From the NCBI GenBank assembly GCA_002786025.1, contig NHNW01000012.1, forward strand, positions 496,001-560,000: DNA of 64,000 nt, written 5' to 3'. The notes under the pieces are model-generated. The model was not told the origin of the DNA. It did no database searches and saw nothing but the letters and a program-made list of their open reading frames with translations. Position 1 is the stretch's first letter. Each line of letters opens with the position of its first letter. This document shows, piece by piece, positions 21,701 to 31,255 of the stretch. This stretch comes from Zasmidium citrigriseum. Taxonomy: Eukaryota; Ascomycota; Dothideomycetes; Mycosphaerellales; Mycosphaerellaceae. The position numbers were made by a program, and so were the translations under genes.

Positions 21701-22899
21701 GGAAGTAATAAAACGATCTTATTTAAATACTAGCCTACGTTAATACCTACTCCTTATATCGCCTACCCGTTCGCCCGCCTATTAAGCGTTTTATACGCGA
21801 TTAAACTTATTATATATAAACCCCTATAAAGTTATTACGTATAACGACCTTATAGATTAGCTCCTTACTAACGAAAACTTAAATCTACTATACCTATCGC
21901 GTATAGAAGCTCTTACTCGGATAGATCTACTACGCCTTACTCGTTAGATCGATATCTTAACCCTCCTCTAGCTCTAGTATATTATTAGCTTCTTCGCCCT
22001 CGATACCTATACTAGCGATAAGAAGCCGTACTAGTTTATCGTCGTCCTCGTTAACGATTCTATCCTTAATAGCTCTACGATCGCCTTTACCGAAGCGTTC
22101 TACTATATTAGGTATATCGAGGTCTTAAAGCTAAATATTACCCTAGATAATAGCTCGGCTACGGGCTAGTACCTTATTAGCTATATTTAGTCGATCGATA
22201 TAGGTAAGTAGGCCCTTAATACTAGCTTAACAAATATCCTTAGATAGGGCGGTAGTATTAGTAGTAGTCTCGCCCTCCCCCTCGCCCTCGCTAGCGCTCT
22301 AGAGCTTTACGAGACTATTATAAAGTAGCTTATTAGCTAAGTTAAAGACGTCGTCTAAAGTATCTTTCGTAGTATAGTAGCTAGTTCCTTCGTAGCTAAT
22401 ACTACCCTTAAATATCTTATAAAGTATCTTCGACGCTAACTAGTTATAGGCTACCTTTCGAATAGTAGAGATATAGTCTATACCCGTAGAGTTCTTAATA
22501 TCTTACGAATACTCTAGGTTTTATATCTCGAGTACCTTATTAGCTACGATAGCTTTACCTCTCCTACTAGATAGATTTACTAAACTAGCTAAGAGAATAG
22601 TATCCTAGAGCGTCTTATTAGTAGCGTTACTTAAGAGCTACCGTAGGTATACTATCTAGTTAGCGTAGTTAGTCTACCTAGTACTATTAAATTAGATAGT
22701 AAGGTAGCTTACTATATAATATAGATAGCTAATATCCTATATACGTACTACCTTACGTATAGTTATAAAAAGTATAGACTCCTATAGTATACGAGCTATC
22801 GTCGTAAAGGCGTTATTTAGAGTAATACCTTCCTAGTCGGCCTTACTATTCTACGTATTAGCTATAAAGCACTTCTCTTAGATAGTATACTCGACTTCG

Positions 22900-24700
22900 A
22901 TTAATTACTCTAGGGTTAGCTTCTTAACTACCTTATTAACGGTATCGATACGGCTCTTATTACTAGCTACTATTTCGAAATTTAATAGTCTACAATTAAT
23001 AAGTTCCTATATAAATAGAGCGTTAATACGGGCGTAGAAACTCCGAAAGACGAGGCCTAAGATCTAGAAGAACTTAGGCTTCTTATTTAATACTAAAGCG
23101 CCTATATTCTAGTACTCCTTATCCTCGAAGAGACTATAATCTAGCTTCTTACTATCCTCGTTACTATTTTAATAGGTACGTAATAGGGTATAGTACGTAT
23201 TTATAAAGGTATAGAACTACCTAATAGGCGCTAGTACTAACTACTAATTCTTATCGTACGACTAAGAGCTCTTAATACTCTTAGCTTTTATACTTAGTAT
23301 ACGTACGATAGTAAGGTTATCGCTAATACTAAGCTAAAGGATATTATCGAAATCCTTATCGCGATCTAGGCTAAGGAACTTTAGATAGATATTATCTCGT
23401 ATAGCGTATATACTAGATAACGTTACCTCGTCGTAAGTAGATACCGTTAATAGATATATCTCGGTCTCCTCTTTAGAAATAAGCTCGATAGTAGGCTAGC
23501 TAGGTAGCTCTAGATCCGTTATACTATCTAGTCTAAACTTAGCCTTTAGCGTATCTCTATATAAGTAGGCGATAGACTAGTAGATAAAGTATAAATTAAT
23601 AGCCTTACTATACTAGTCTTAGTCGATATCGGTAATAAAGTCTAATAGATTTAACGGCTATTAGTATCTAAGTATTAATAGCTTTAGTCCTATTAGAGGG
23701 ATAGCCTTATTAATAACGACGTTAGAAGTAGTTATATTTAGCTACTTATTAATATCCCTAATAACCTAGTTACGGCGCTTCTACTAGTAGTTAAAGTTAT
23801 CGTATATCGTAACTATTTACTTATTCTATTACGCGGCCTTCTCCTTTAGCTTAGCTTCTTATAAGTTAGCGTTAGCGTTTAATAGGACCTAAGTAGTATA
23901 ATACGAATAGTAGAAGCTAGTATTATTTAGTATAGTAACGATACGTCGCTTAATACCGCTAGTTATAAGGAGGATACTCGCCGCTTTAGTCTACTAACTA
24001 GAACTAAGAGCTACCTAGGCGTATATAATTATACTAGTAATAATAGTAATACGCTTACGTACTATATCTCGCTTATCCTTAAAGCTAGCCTAGTAGTAGG
24101 TACGATCGCTACGACGATTTAATACTAAACCCTTAATAACTTAGTACTAGGTTAGAGTATAGGTCTTAACGATACTAATAATATCGTCTATATCTTTCTC
24201 TTCTTTATTAGCTTACTCTATAGCCTAGTACTCGCCGAAGAATAGTCTACTAATTAATCTATAGATCTTAGTACGTATCTTACGAAAGGATATAAACTTC
24301 TCGTCCTCGAAAGTACTATTAAGGATCTTCTATATACGAGCGTAGTATATTCTTATCTTTTCCTCCTAGCGATTAGTTATAAACCGTTAAACGACCTCCT
24401 AGATTAGTATACCTTCTTACCGTATTAGATCTATAATTTGCCTATACTTAGTATCTTCTAGGTCCTTATTAGTATCCTCTATAGGGCTATAGTCGAAGAT
24501 ATCTATATAATTAGCTCGAGGCTACTAGTCGTCCTCTTATAGCTCCTCTTCTAGCTACTTAGGTTCTTACTTACTATTACTATCTTCCTCGAACTCTCTA
24601 CTATTATCCTAGTCCTTAGCCTTATCCTCGTACTTATAGATATCTTCTAGCTAACGCTAATAGCCTAACGAGGGACCTAGAAGTAACTAAGAGCTCTCGC
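22900..24700 (-). pseudogene. RIP-degraded coding relic, minus strand
   Basis: On the minus strand, reading TAG as a former Gln or Trp codon gives long protein-like stretches. Examples near 24.1-24.45 kb are KFISFRKIRTKIYRLISRLF and IEQANKEEKDIDDIISIVK, and near 23.8 kb YDNFNYQQKRRNQVI. The last is reminiscent of the DUF6589 proteins of fungal mobile elements, but the match is from memory and weak. At least one frame change occurs between the stretches, so boundaries are approximate. Some parts of 21.8-22.8 kb also look protein-like on the + strand, so strand assignment there is open. Confidence 0.35.
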
Positions 24701-25483
24701 GATATCTACTTTAGAACCGCGAGTAACGGACTAACTACCTACCTACCTACTACTAGTATAACCGCTTAAGAGTATTAGGCCTAGCGTTAGAGCTAAGGTT
24801 CTACTACTACTCCTCGAGACTAGTATTAGATATTAGGTTAGTAATATCGACTAGCTAGGCGAGGGTAGTAGTAGTAGTAGTAGTAGTATCTAGTACCTAT
24901 AGATTACTAAGATCTTAGCCGCTTAATAGGCTAGAGCCTTCCTCTATATCGATATCTAAATCTAGAGGTATACTAGTAGAGGGGAGTAAATACTATTATA
25001 TAGGCTCTAGGTCTAATATCGAGGTATTAGTTCTAGGTTTATACGCTAACTCGGGGATCGCGAAGCTTTATAATAGACTAGAATAGGCTTACTAATAATA
25101 CTAGAGGTAATCTTTACTCGAATTTCGAAGGTTACTATTACTATTACTTTACCCTCGAGTACTAGATTAGGGTAACGCGATAGAATTTTAGAACGTAGAT
25201 AATAGGGATTTACGTTAGAAGGCTTATAAGAAAGCCCTCTAAGTATTTACTAGCTAGTCTATAGAGGTTAATTTTTATATATATACGCTATAACTAGCTA
25301 GCTAGGTAATTTAATACGGCTTTAAAGGCGCGTTAGGGGTAGGCTAACGCGCTAGCTATTATAATACTATAACGTATAGTCGGATTTTAATTCTAAGAAC
25401 GGGCTTTTAATCGCTAATATCTCTTCTATCGACTCGATATACTTTAATATACGGATTCGCGATAGGTAGAATATTAGTTATTT

Positions 25484-25497
25484 AGATATATTAGGGT
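25484..25497. repeat. Inner inverted repeat, right
   Basis: AGATATATTAGGGT, perfect inverted partner of 14605-14618; normal CA/TG content resumes from 25513 on. Confidence 0.8.
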
Positions 25498-25633
25498 AGC
25501 GCTAGTCGTCCTCAGACCCTTGGGGATTGAAAGGATGGGGTGTGTTGTGATTGGCTGGCGAAAAAATCCACCAGTCCAAAAATGGAAGCCAGCCAAAATC
25601 ACGTGCACACTCCATCCAACGATTTCAATTCCC

Positions 25634-25655
25634 AGCGGTCTGACTTGGGAGGTAG
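25634..25655. repeat. Outer terminal inverted repeat, right
   Basis: Ends TTGGGAGGTAG and abuts the right target duplication. Inverted partner of 14462-14484. Confidence 0.85.
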
Positions 25656-25663
25656 GGTGTATG
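25656..25663. repeat. 8-bp target-site duplication, right copy
   Basis: GGTGTATG, identical to 14454-14461. Confidence 0.88.
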
Positions 25664-26217
25664 AGGAGATGGCAGAAATGATCGATCTTGTCCCTACGAT
25701 GTTGCAACTCGGCAGTGTCAATGAGACGTACATGCAATACGGCAAATCCCTCGTCGACGCCATTCATGCCGCAGGACGAGGCGAAGTCCTCCCTCATCGC
25801 GAGTACTCCTACACTGAAGGCGGCTTCCTGCTCTCTGACGAACCACTCCTCGAACAAGGACCCTTTCCCTACGACATCAAATCCGCTCTCCAGCACAATG
25901 ATACGGCTCTCGTGGGTCAAGCACTTTCTGTGCGGAATAAGGAATGGACGTACGTCTATCGCTTGTATGAAGCTGATGAGCTATACTCGCGCAAGGGGGA
26001 TGATCCTCATGAATTGCATAATTTGGCGGCTGTGCCGGAGTATCAAGGAGTGAGAGCCCAAATGAGAGAGGTTGCATTGCATTTTCTGTTCCAAACGCCG
26101 GCAACGATTCCTTGGTATCTGGATGAGCGACGACCAGAGGGCGTAGAACTGAAGAGCCCATTAGAACAATTTGAGGGGAGATGTGAAGGGGGTTGTAAGT
26201 TCAATGATGAGCTGTAA
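25664..26217 (+). pseudogene. Secreted sulfatase, 3' part
   Basis: This segment continues the sulfatase frame broken at 14461. It starts EEMAEMIDLVPTMLQLG, the helix that follows the active-site region in sulfatases. It continues with a C-terminal subdomain (REYSYTEGGF, WTYVYRLYEADELYSRKGDDPHELHNL) whose 'YDLxxDPxExxNL'-type motif is typical of the family's end. It terminates CEGGCKFNDEL. No start codon of its own belongs to it, so it is a stranded remnant unless the element is removed from the transcript. The pre-insertion protein would have had 582 residues. Confidence 0.88.
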
Positions 26218-26617
26218 GGACTCGAGTGAAGAGTCAAAAAAATGAAGTGGAAGTGAAGCAGAGAATAATTCAACAGCAAAGGCATCGAACAAATGCAAAA
26301 TTTATGCTGACCACCGGAGTCGAACCAGTATCCATCGAGGCTTCAAGCGAACGCCTGTTCGTCCCTGTCCACGCTCGATTATGTTACCATTCCACCAGAT
26401 CAGCCAATGGGGTTGAGTTTTGAAAAGAATATGTAGGTTGGTGTGGCTGGCTTGTGAAGCCCTTAGAGACGATCACGTGAATTGTGGAGACGTCTCTGGA
26501 AGCGGTCGGGCGGAGGTCAAGGCGGACTTCATGGCGATATCGACGGTGGAATCTTCAATGTTAGCCCATATGGTCTATGAAGGCATCATACCTTTGACTA
26601 CCAACTCCATCAGCCCT
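26218..26617. other. Gap between sulfatase remnant and aldo/keto reductase
   Basis: Holds the tRNA-like gene and short spacers; nothing else is seen. Confidence 0.5.
26306..26404 (-). tRNA. tRNA-like gene with apparent intron, isotype unresolved
   Basis: Read on the minus strand, GCTGATC (26398-26404) pairs with GGTCAGC (26306-26312) as a 7-bp acceptor stem with one G-U. TGGTGGAATGG fits the A box and GGTTCGACTCC is an exact B box. A T stem of five pairs and an A-T-C-G-A/T-C-G-A-T anticodon stem can be drawn. A T-rich Pol III stop follows. About 29 extra bases sit in the anticodon loop, including a CGAAC-AGGC-GTTCG hairpin, as expected for an intron. The base at position 33 is not T in any stem register I tried (GTG or TGG would be the anticodon), so the isotype is uncertain and the gene may be degenerate. 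Total 99 nt. Confidence 0.6.
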
Positions 26618-27596
26618 CTACTCCGGCTTCTTGAACACTGTAATCGCCATACCATCATCCCTGCAACCCTCCCACAGAGCACTCAACTCCTTCGCGACCT
26701 CCTCATCTAAAGGCCCATTGCTGGCCTTCTTCACACTCGATCGAATATGCTCGATCTTGCTTGCTCCCATGATGATCACATCACCGTCTTTCAAAGCCGA
26801 ATGATACCGTTCCCATCGAAAGGCCAACTCATCCATACCCAGACCGGCCCTCTCAGAAATGGCTTTCATCTTCTTGACGGCTTCGTGCATGCTTGCGTGG
26901 TTGTACCAGGCCGTGTAAGGCGTGTTTAGAGCGAAGCGTTTCCCGGATTGTACGCCGTCGGCGGTGAAGTTGCCTAGTAAGAAACCTCCTGCGATGGGCG
27001 AGTAGCCAGCGAATTTGATACCGTGTTCCCGCAAGAGTGGGAAGAGAGTCTCTTCGTACGATCGGCAGAGTAAGTTGTACTGCCCTTGGTAGACCGAAGG
27101 CTTGACGTAACCTTCTTTCTCGGCTACTTGGAGCCACTCGCGCAGCATTTCGGCGCTGATGTTTGAGACCCCGAGATGAGTGAAGCGGCCTTTCTTGTAC
27201 TGATCGTGGAAGCCTCTGGCTTGTTCTGATATGGGAGTGATGAAGTCTGGACCGTGGCAGTACAAGACGTTGACTTTGTCTACGCCGAGCTGTTCGAGGC
27301 TGTTTGATACGGACTTTTCGATAGCGTCTGGATGTAGATGGGGATCCGTGAAACCGGTGATCAACACTTTGGTGTCGATGGTGAAAGCTTGTGGCAGTTT
27401 AGCATGACCGATGATCTTCTCGGATTCTGAAGTAGAAGTCAGTGAATGCATCACTCCGAACAAGTGCTCTAAACACACCACCGTTCTGGTATCTAGCAGC
27501 TGTGTCAATCCGAGTGATCCCTACATCTTTCAGAGCAGATCTAAGCTCATCTGGTGGAAGAGTCGTAATATCGCCAAAGATTAGTTGAGCAGGCAT
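26618..27596 (-). CDS. Aldo/keto reductase (AKR7-like)
   Basis: Exon 1 is 27479-27596 and exon 2 is 26618-27426. The 52-bp intron (GTGTGT...TTCAG) joins YQNG to ESEKIIG, giving 308 residues. The barrel is complete: GITRIDTAARYQNG holds the catalytic Asp and Tyr, IDTKVLI the Lys, and VLYCHGPD the His. GVSNISAEML, YSPIAGGFLLG and the C-terminal IIMGASKIEHI bind NADPH. Family members reduce aldehydes, including aflatoxin dialdehydes and succinic semialdehyde, in the cytosol. The GxGxGYSPIAGGFL pattern fits the AKR7/yakc group. Substrate not predictable. Confidence 0.9.
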
Positions 27597-28404
27597 AATT
27601 CCGTGAGCACACTGGTATATGTTTAAGGTGAGAGTTTCGATATGATGCAGGCCCCCAAGCCATCTTATACTCTCGGGCTTCGCGAAGGTCGGAACGGCAT
27701 GTGGTTCACTCTCGTACCTCGTTCAAAAGAGTTGGTAATGCGCTTGGCATGCCCTATAAGAACCAGGAATCCTTTGGCGGAGCAACCTTGTTTTCAGCTC
27801 CTTCTATGTCGGGTACAGAGTTGCGACCACTGAGACCACTTGATACGGATGACACTTATCCTACGGAATGTTCGGTAGCCGTATCAATTCATAGACCTAC
27901 CTGGGACGCCTTGTGCTGTGGTGGGAGTCGCGTACTCGCTCTCGATGTTCGTCAGCGGTGCGGACGATTCCAGAGGACCGTTGGAAGCATGCGAGGCTGA
28001 TGGGTAGTCATGACTGCAGCTTGTTGGCGCCATCATCCTCCTGTCATTCAATATTGCAAGTCGGGAGGAAGAGAGGAAGGTGCGTCGACAGATCACAAAA
28101 CACCTCCTCAGCACCTGTGATACCGACCATGCTCGCAACAACGCAGCCGCTCTCTATGACGAGCCAGATCAGATAAGCCGAGCCGATTGGCCGAGCATCG
28201 GAAGCCTGCTCAGAACACGCGAAGCAACACCACGCCGCCGTCGGTTTGCTCCCTTTGACCACACACGGTCCTCCGCGATCATGAGAACCCTTGCCGCCTT
28301 CAACAGCTGTGGGTGAGCAGCAAACACCGCAACCATCACCTCCAAGACTCAACACCCGATCGAATTACACCGCATCTTGTACCCCTCCATCACGGTCCAC
28401 CACA
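27597..28404. other. Intergenic region, divergent promoters
   Basis: Separates the divergent aldo/keto reductase and ALO1 genes. No supported gene; small frames on both strands overlap and lack bias. The last 100 bp form a C-rich leader before ALO1. Confidence 0.5.
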
Positions 28405-30180
28405 ATGGACCGCCTCACGCAGGAACTCGCCTCCACCGACCCGGACGTTCCCTTTCGCGCGACCGACAACCACATTCACCACACCTGGGCTCGGACTTTT
28501 CATTCCCGACCAGAGCTCTACCTCAAACCTCGCACGTTGCCAGAGATCCAGAAGATCGTTACACTCGCCCGGAAATGTCGAAAGCGATTGGTCGTGGTGG
28601 GATGTGGTCACTCGCCGAGCGATTTGACGTGCACATCGTCGTGGATGGTCAATTTGGATGATTTTGGGAAGGTGTTGAAAGTAGACCAGGCGAAGAAGAC
28701 GGTTACGGTGGAGGGAGGGATTCGGTTGCAGAAGCTCAATGCGGAAGCCAACCGCCATGAGTTGACGATGAGGAATTTGGGGAGTATTGATGAGCAGAGT
28801 ATTGCGGGGGCTATTGCAACTGCCACGCATGGGTCGAGTTTGAGGCATGGCTTGCTCAGTGAGAGTGTGAGGTCGTTGCGGTTGGTTCTGGCGAATGGGC
28901 AGGCTGTGCGGTGTTCGAAGGATCAGAATGAAGAGCTGTTCAAGGCGGCTTTGATCAGTCTGGGAGCGCTGGGAATCATTGTGGAAGTGGAGTTTGAGAT
29001 GATCGATGCGGGCAAGATTGAGTGGGAGCAAGAGCTGGTATCGTTGAAGAGCATACTGGATACATGGGATACGACTCTGTGGACGCAGAAGGAGTATACG
29101 CGTGTCTGGTGGATGCCCTACATGAAGCGGGCGATCGTTTGGTCTGCCGAGAAGACCAATAAAGCTCTCCGGCCGCCGAAGGAGACTTGGTATGGTGGTT
29201 CTGTCGGCTTTCATACCTATCACAACTTGCTCTGGCTGTCGAACTACGTTCCTTGGATCTTGCCGGCCGTGGAGTGGTTTGTCTTTGGAATGCAGTACGG
29301 TTTCTCGGTCGGCAGCAAGACGTCTGCGGTCGAAGAGCTGCGTACTGGACTGCTCATGAACTGCCTCTACTCACAATTCGTCAACGAATGGGCTCTGCCG
29401 CTCACGAAAGGACCTGAGGCTATCACGCGTCTCTCAGCTTGGATCAATGGCGAGTCTGGTGGTGGTGGCATTCCATTCAGCTCGAAAGGGCTGTATGTGC
29501 ATTGTCCTATTGAAGTCCGAGTCAGCGACACGTCTGATACCGTCTGCCGGTCCTATCTAGACAACACCGTTGCCGATGGCCCTACACTGTACCTCAATGC
29601 CACTCTGTACAGAGCATACCTACAAGACCCGCCCTGTCGAGCACGATACTACGAAGCCTTCGAGTGGTTAATGCAGGACATGGGTGCGAAGCCTCACTAC
29701 GCGAAGAACTTCGCCTACACTTCGAGCGAATACTTCCAGGAGAAGCTGGGCGACGGATTGGAGGCATGGCTGAGAGTTCGCAATGAACATGATCCAGATG
29801 GCATGTTCCTGGGCGAGTGGCATCGACGCAACTTTGGCGCCTCTCTTCCAGCTCCACGGTTCGCTCTGGAAGAGCGAGAAATTGCACGGACGAAGGCTCG
29901 CGATGGAGGTCAGTTGTGGGTTGGTGAAGTCATTGGTGCACCAGACACTTTCAGTCAGACCCCGCTGGTTTTGACGGAGAAGGATAGCAGGGGCAGTCCT
30001 GGAGCCAGCTCGAGTGCGAGCAGTTTCGACTTTATGCATGGTGCTGAAGCGGCGCAGAGTACCATGTGGACTGGAAGCGAAGCACTGGAGGACGAAGATA
30101 CTGAAGGTGAGGAGGGTCCAAGATTTCACGGACACCCGAGAAGCAAGATGACGGGCACCGCGGTATTTGATAAGATGTAG
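28405..30180 (+). CDS. ALO1: D-arabinono-1,4-lactone oxidase
   Basis: Single exon, 591 residues from the ATG at 28405 (ccacaATGG). The frame is open upstream, but without an ATG. The N-terminal FAD-binding PCMH domain has VVVGCGHSPSDL, where the His is the usual site of covalent FAD attachment, and AGAIATATHGSSL. The C-terminal ALO domain ends with GAKPHYAKNFAYTS and NEHDPDGMFLGEWHRR, the family's signature region. The enzyme oxidises D-arabinono-1,4-lactone to D-erythroascorbate with oxygen, the last step of the fungal ascorbate analogue pathway, at the mitochondrial outer membrane. A roughly 80-residue Ser/Glu-rich tail after the domain is longer than in yeast. Confidence 0.92.
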   Translation: MDRLTQELASTDPDVPFRATDNHIHHTWARTFHSRPELYLKPRTLPEIQKIVTLARKCRKRLVVVGCGHSPSDLTCTSSWMVNLDDFGKVLKVDQAKKTVTVEGGIRLQKLNAEANRHELTMRNLGSIDEQSIAGAIATATHGSSLRHGLLSESVRSLRLVLANGQAVRCSKDQNEELFKAALISLGALGIIVEVEFEMIDAGKIEWEQELVSLKSILDTWDTTLWTQKEYTRVWWMPYMKRAIVWSAEKTNKALRPPKETWYGGSVGFHTYHNLLWLSNYVPWILPAVEWFVFGMQYGFSVGSKTSAVEELRTGLLMNCLYSQFVNEWALPLTKGPEAITRLSAWINGESGGGGIPFSSKGLYVHCPIEVRVSDTSDTVCRSYLDNTVADGPTLYLNATLYRAYLQDPPCRARYYEAFEWLMQDMGAKPHYAKNFAYTSSEYFQEKLGDGLEAWLRVRNEHDPDGMFLGEWHRRNFGASLPAPRFALEEREIARTKARDGGQLWVGEVIGAPDTFSQTPLVLTEKDSRGSPGASSSASSFDFMHGAEAAQSTMWTGSEALEDEDTEGEEGPRFHGHPRSKMTGTAVFDKM

Positions 30181-30592
30181 TGGGCATTTTGACGAAGACA
30201 TGGGACATGTTCTGGCGACACTCGGCTCAGAGATGTAAAAGTTTGACATCACAGCTCTGAAATGCCATCTCCAATCCAGTCCAGAGGTCATCTCAAATGA
30301 AAGATGTGACATGTTTGACGATTTCAACAGGTCTTCGCTTCGTTCATTGCTGCTGTCTAGGCGGGGAATCGAAAAGCTATGACGAGGAGCATTCCTCCAT
30401 CCTCTCCGCCTCGGTTCATCGCGAGATCAAGAAGTAATGCCCGCAATGATGTTTCATATTCCCACCGCTCTTGCTGACGTGGTTGTCGTTTGTTGCCTCG
30501 ATTCCCTTTCATCGCCCGCCCGCGTTCAATCCATCATCCGTTTTGACGCCGTAGATACCATGCAGACACAGACAGAAGAATCGATGAACCGT
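30181..30592. other. Intergenic region between convergent genes
   Basis: Holds the 3' ends of ALO1 (+) and RPS25 (-). No gene seen. Confidence 0.5.
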
Positions 30593-31010
30593 TTAGTCGC
30601 CGCCACCGACCGCTCGCGCTGGTACATCATTAGCACTCGGGTCGCTGAGTGTGAATTGTAGGATATGGGCGACATACTGTACACCTTGCAAGCGTGGTGC
30701 TCAACAACGGGCTTGATGACGCCCTTCTCCTCGAGGTCGGCGAGGGCCTTGCGGGCGAGCGAGCCGTTGATCTTCAGACGGTCGACAAGGACGGCAACGG
30801 TGATGAGACGGTACGACTGGACATCCTTCTGGAGCTTCTCGTTGGTGTTCTTGTCCAGGACCACGGCGTGCTGGGCCTTGTCCTTGACTGTGGGATGTGT
30901 TAGTATTGTTGCGCCGGGTCGTCGTAGAGGATATGGGGTATTTATGGCGTACCCTTGCCCTTGGACCACTTCTTCTTTTGCTTCTTTCCGCCGGTTGCTG
31001 CTGGCGCCAT
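30593..31010 (-). CDS. RPS25: 40S ribosomal protein S25 (eS25)
   Basis: Three exons: 30953-31010, 30678-30887 and 30593-30618, with introns of 65 and 59 bp (GTACGC...CACAG and GTATGT...ACCAG). They join to 97 residues starting MAPAATGGKKQKKKWSKGK. The core DKNTNEKLQKDVQSYRLITV, then VLVDRLKINGSLARKAL and LEEKGVIKPVVEHHACKVYT, is that of eS25, followed by the tail RAVGGGD. The protein sits on the head of the small ribosomal subunit and is used in IRES-driven and some cap-independent initiation. A tiny last exon of eight codons plus stop would be missed by a single-frame view. Confidence 0.95.
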
Positions 31011-31255
31011 GGTTGCGGTTGGTGTTGATGGGTGCGGTGGTGGAAGCTGCGACGGTGAGGTCGAAGGCCGAAAATGCGCTGGGCAGGTGCGCGGCTTGGC
31101 AGTGGGGCATTAGTCACTAGTGCAAAAGTCGACCAATGCCTGAGGTGTCAACGGCTCAAACTGAATGCCGCTCGGCTTGCCTGTGATACGTGTCTGACTA
31201 CCATCATGTCGTAAATACTGACCATTGACATGCTGAATAGCGTGTCCAAGTCAAG

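Larger units (their letters stand above)
14605..25497. mobile_element. RIP-saturated inner element with 14-bp inverted repeats
   Basis: Perfect inverted repeats ACCCTAATATATCT (14605-14618) and AGATATATTAGGGT (25484-25497) bound about 10.9 kb. In it CpA and TpG are almost gone; by eye only a few remain, for example at 18225, 22231, 22870, 22993 and 24439. CpG stays common. This is the expected product of repeat-induced point mutation acting on CpA on both strands. As a result no ATG, CTG, TTG or TGA is available and no frame is open. The loss of CA/TG begins and ends close to the inverted repeats. A helicase relic occupies the left third, other coding relics the right third, and short tandem repeats the centre. 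The copies of TAGTCG at 14598 and 25503 may be a target duplication, but this is not certain. Confidence 0.75.
14462..25655. mobile_element. 11.2-kb insertion with hAT-like ends in the sulfatase gene
   Basis: The insert is bounded by GGTGTATG duplications. It has inverted ends of about 22 bp: the left reads CTACCTCC, one variable base, AA, one variable base, TCAGAC; the right end read in reverse complement is the same apart from two transitions and one 1-base gap. The outermost 140 bp at the left and 150 bp at the right keep normal dinucleotides. The interior is saturated with RIP-type changes. Each terminal block also has an inverted, imperfect copy of the terminal repeat at its inner edge (14580-14600 and 25502-25519). 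The simplest reading is a short non-autonomous hAT-like element that later received a large second element. A single large element with spared ends is the alternative. Confidence 0.82.

Noticed and set aside
14600..25510. Centromere or horizontally acquired AT-rich block
   Set aside because: Inverted repeats, a target duplication in a gene and the CpA/TpG loss explain it as a RIP-mutated transposon.
14462..25655. Starship-type giant element
   Set aside because: It has inverted repeats and an 8-bp duplication, and no sign of a tyrosine recombinase (DUF3435) captain at an end was seen; it is also short for that class.
28390..29223. 277-residue open frame on the minus strand
   Set aside because: Antisense to the well-supported ALO1 gene, with no motifs.
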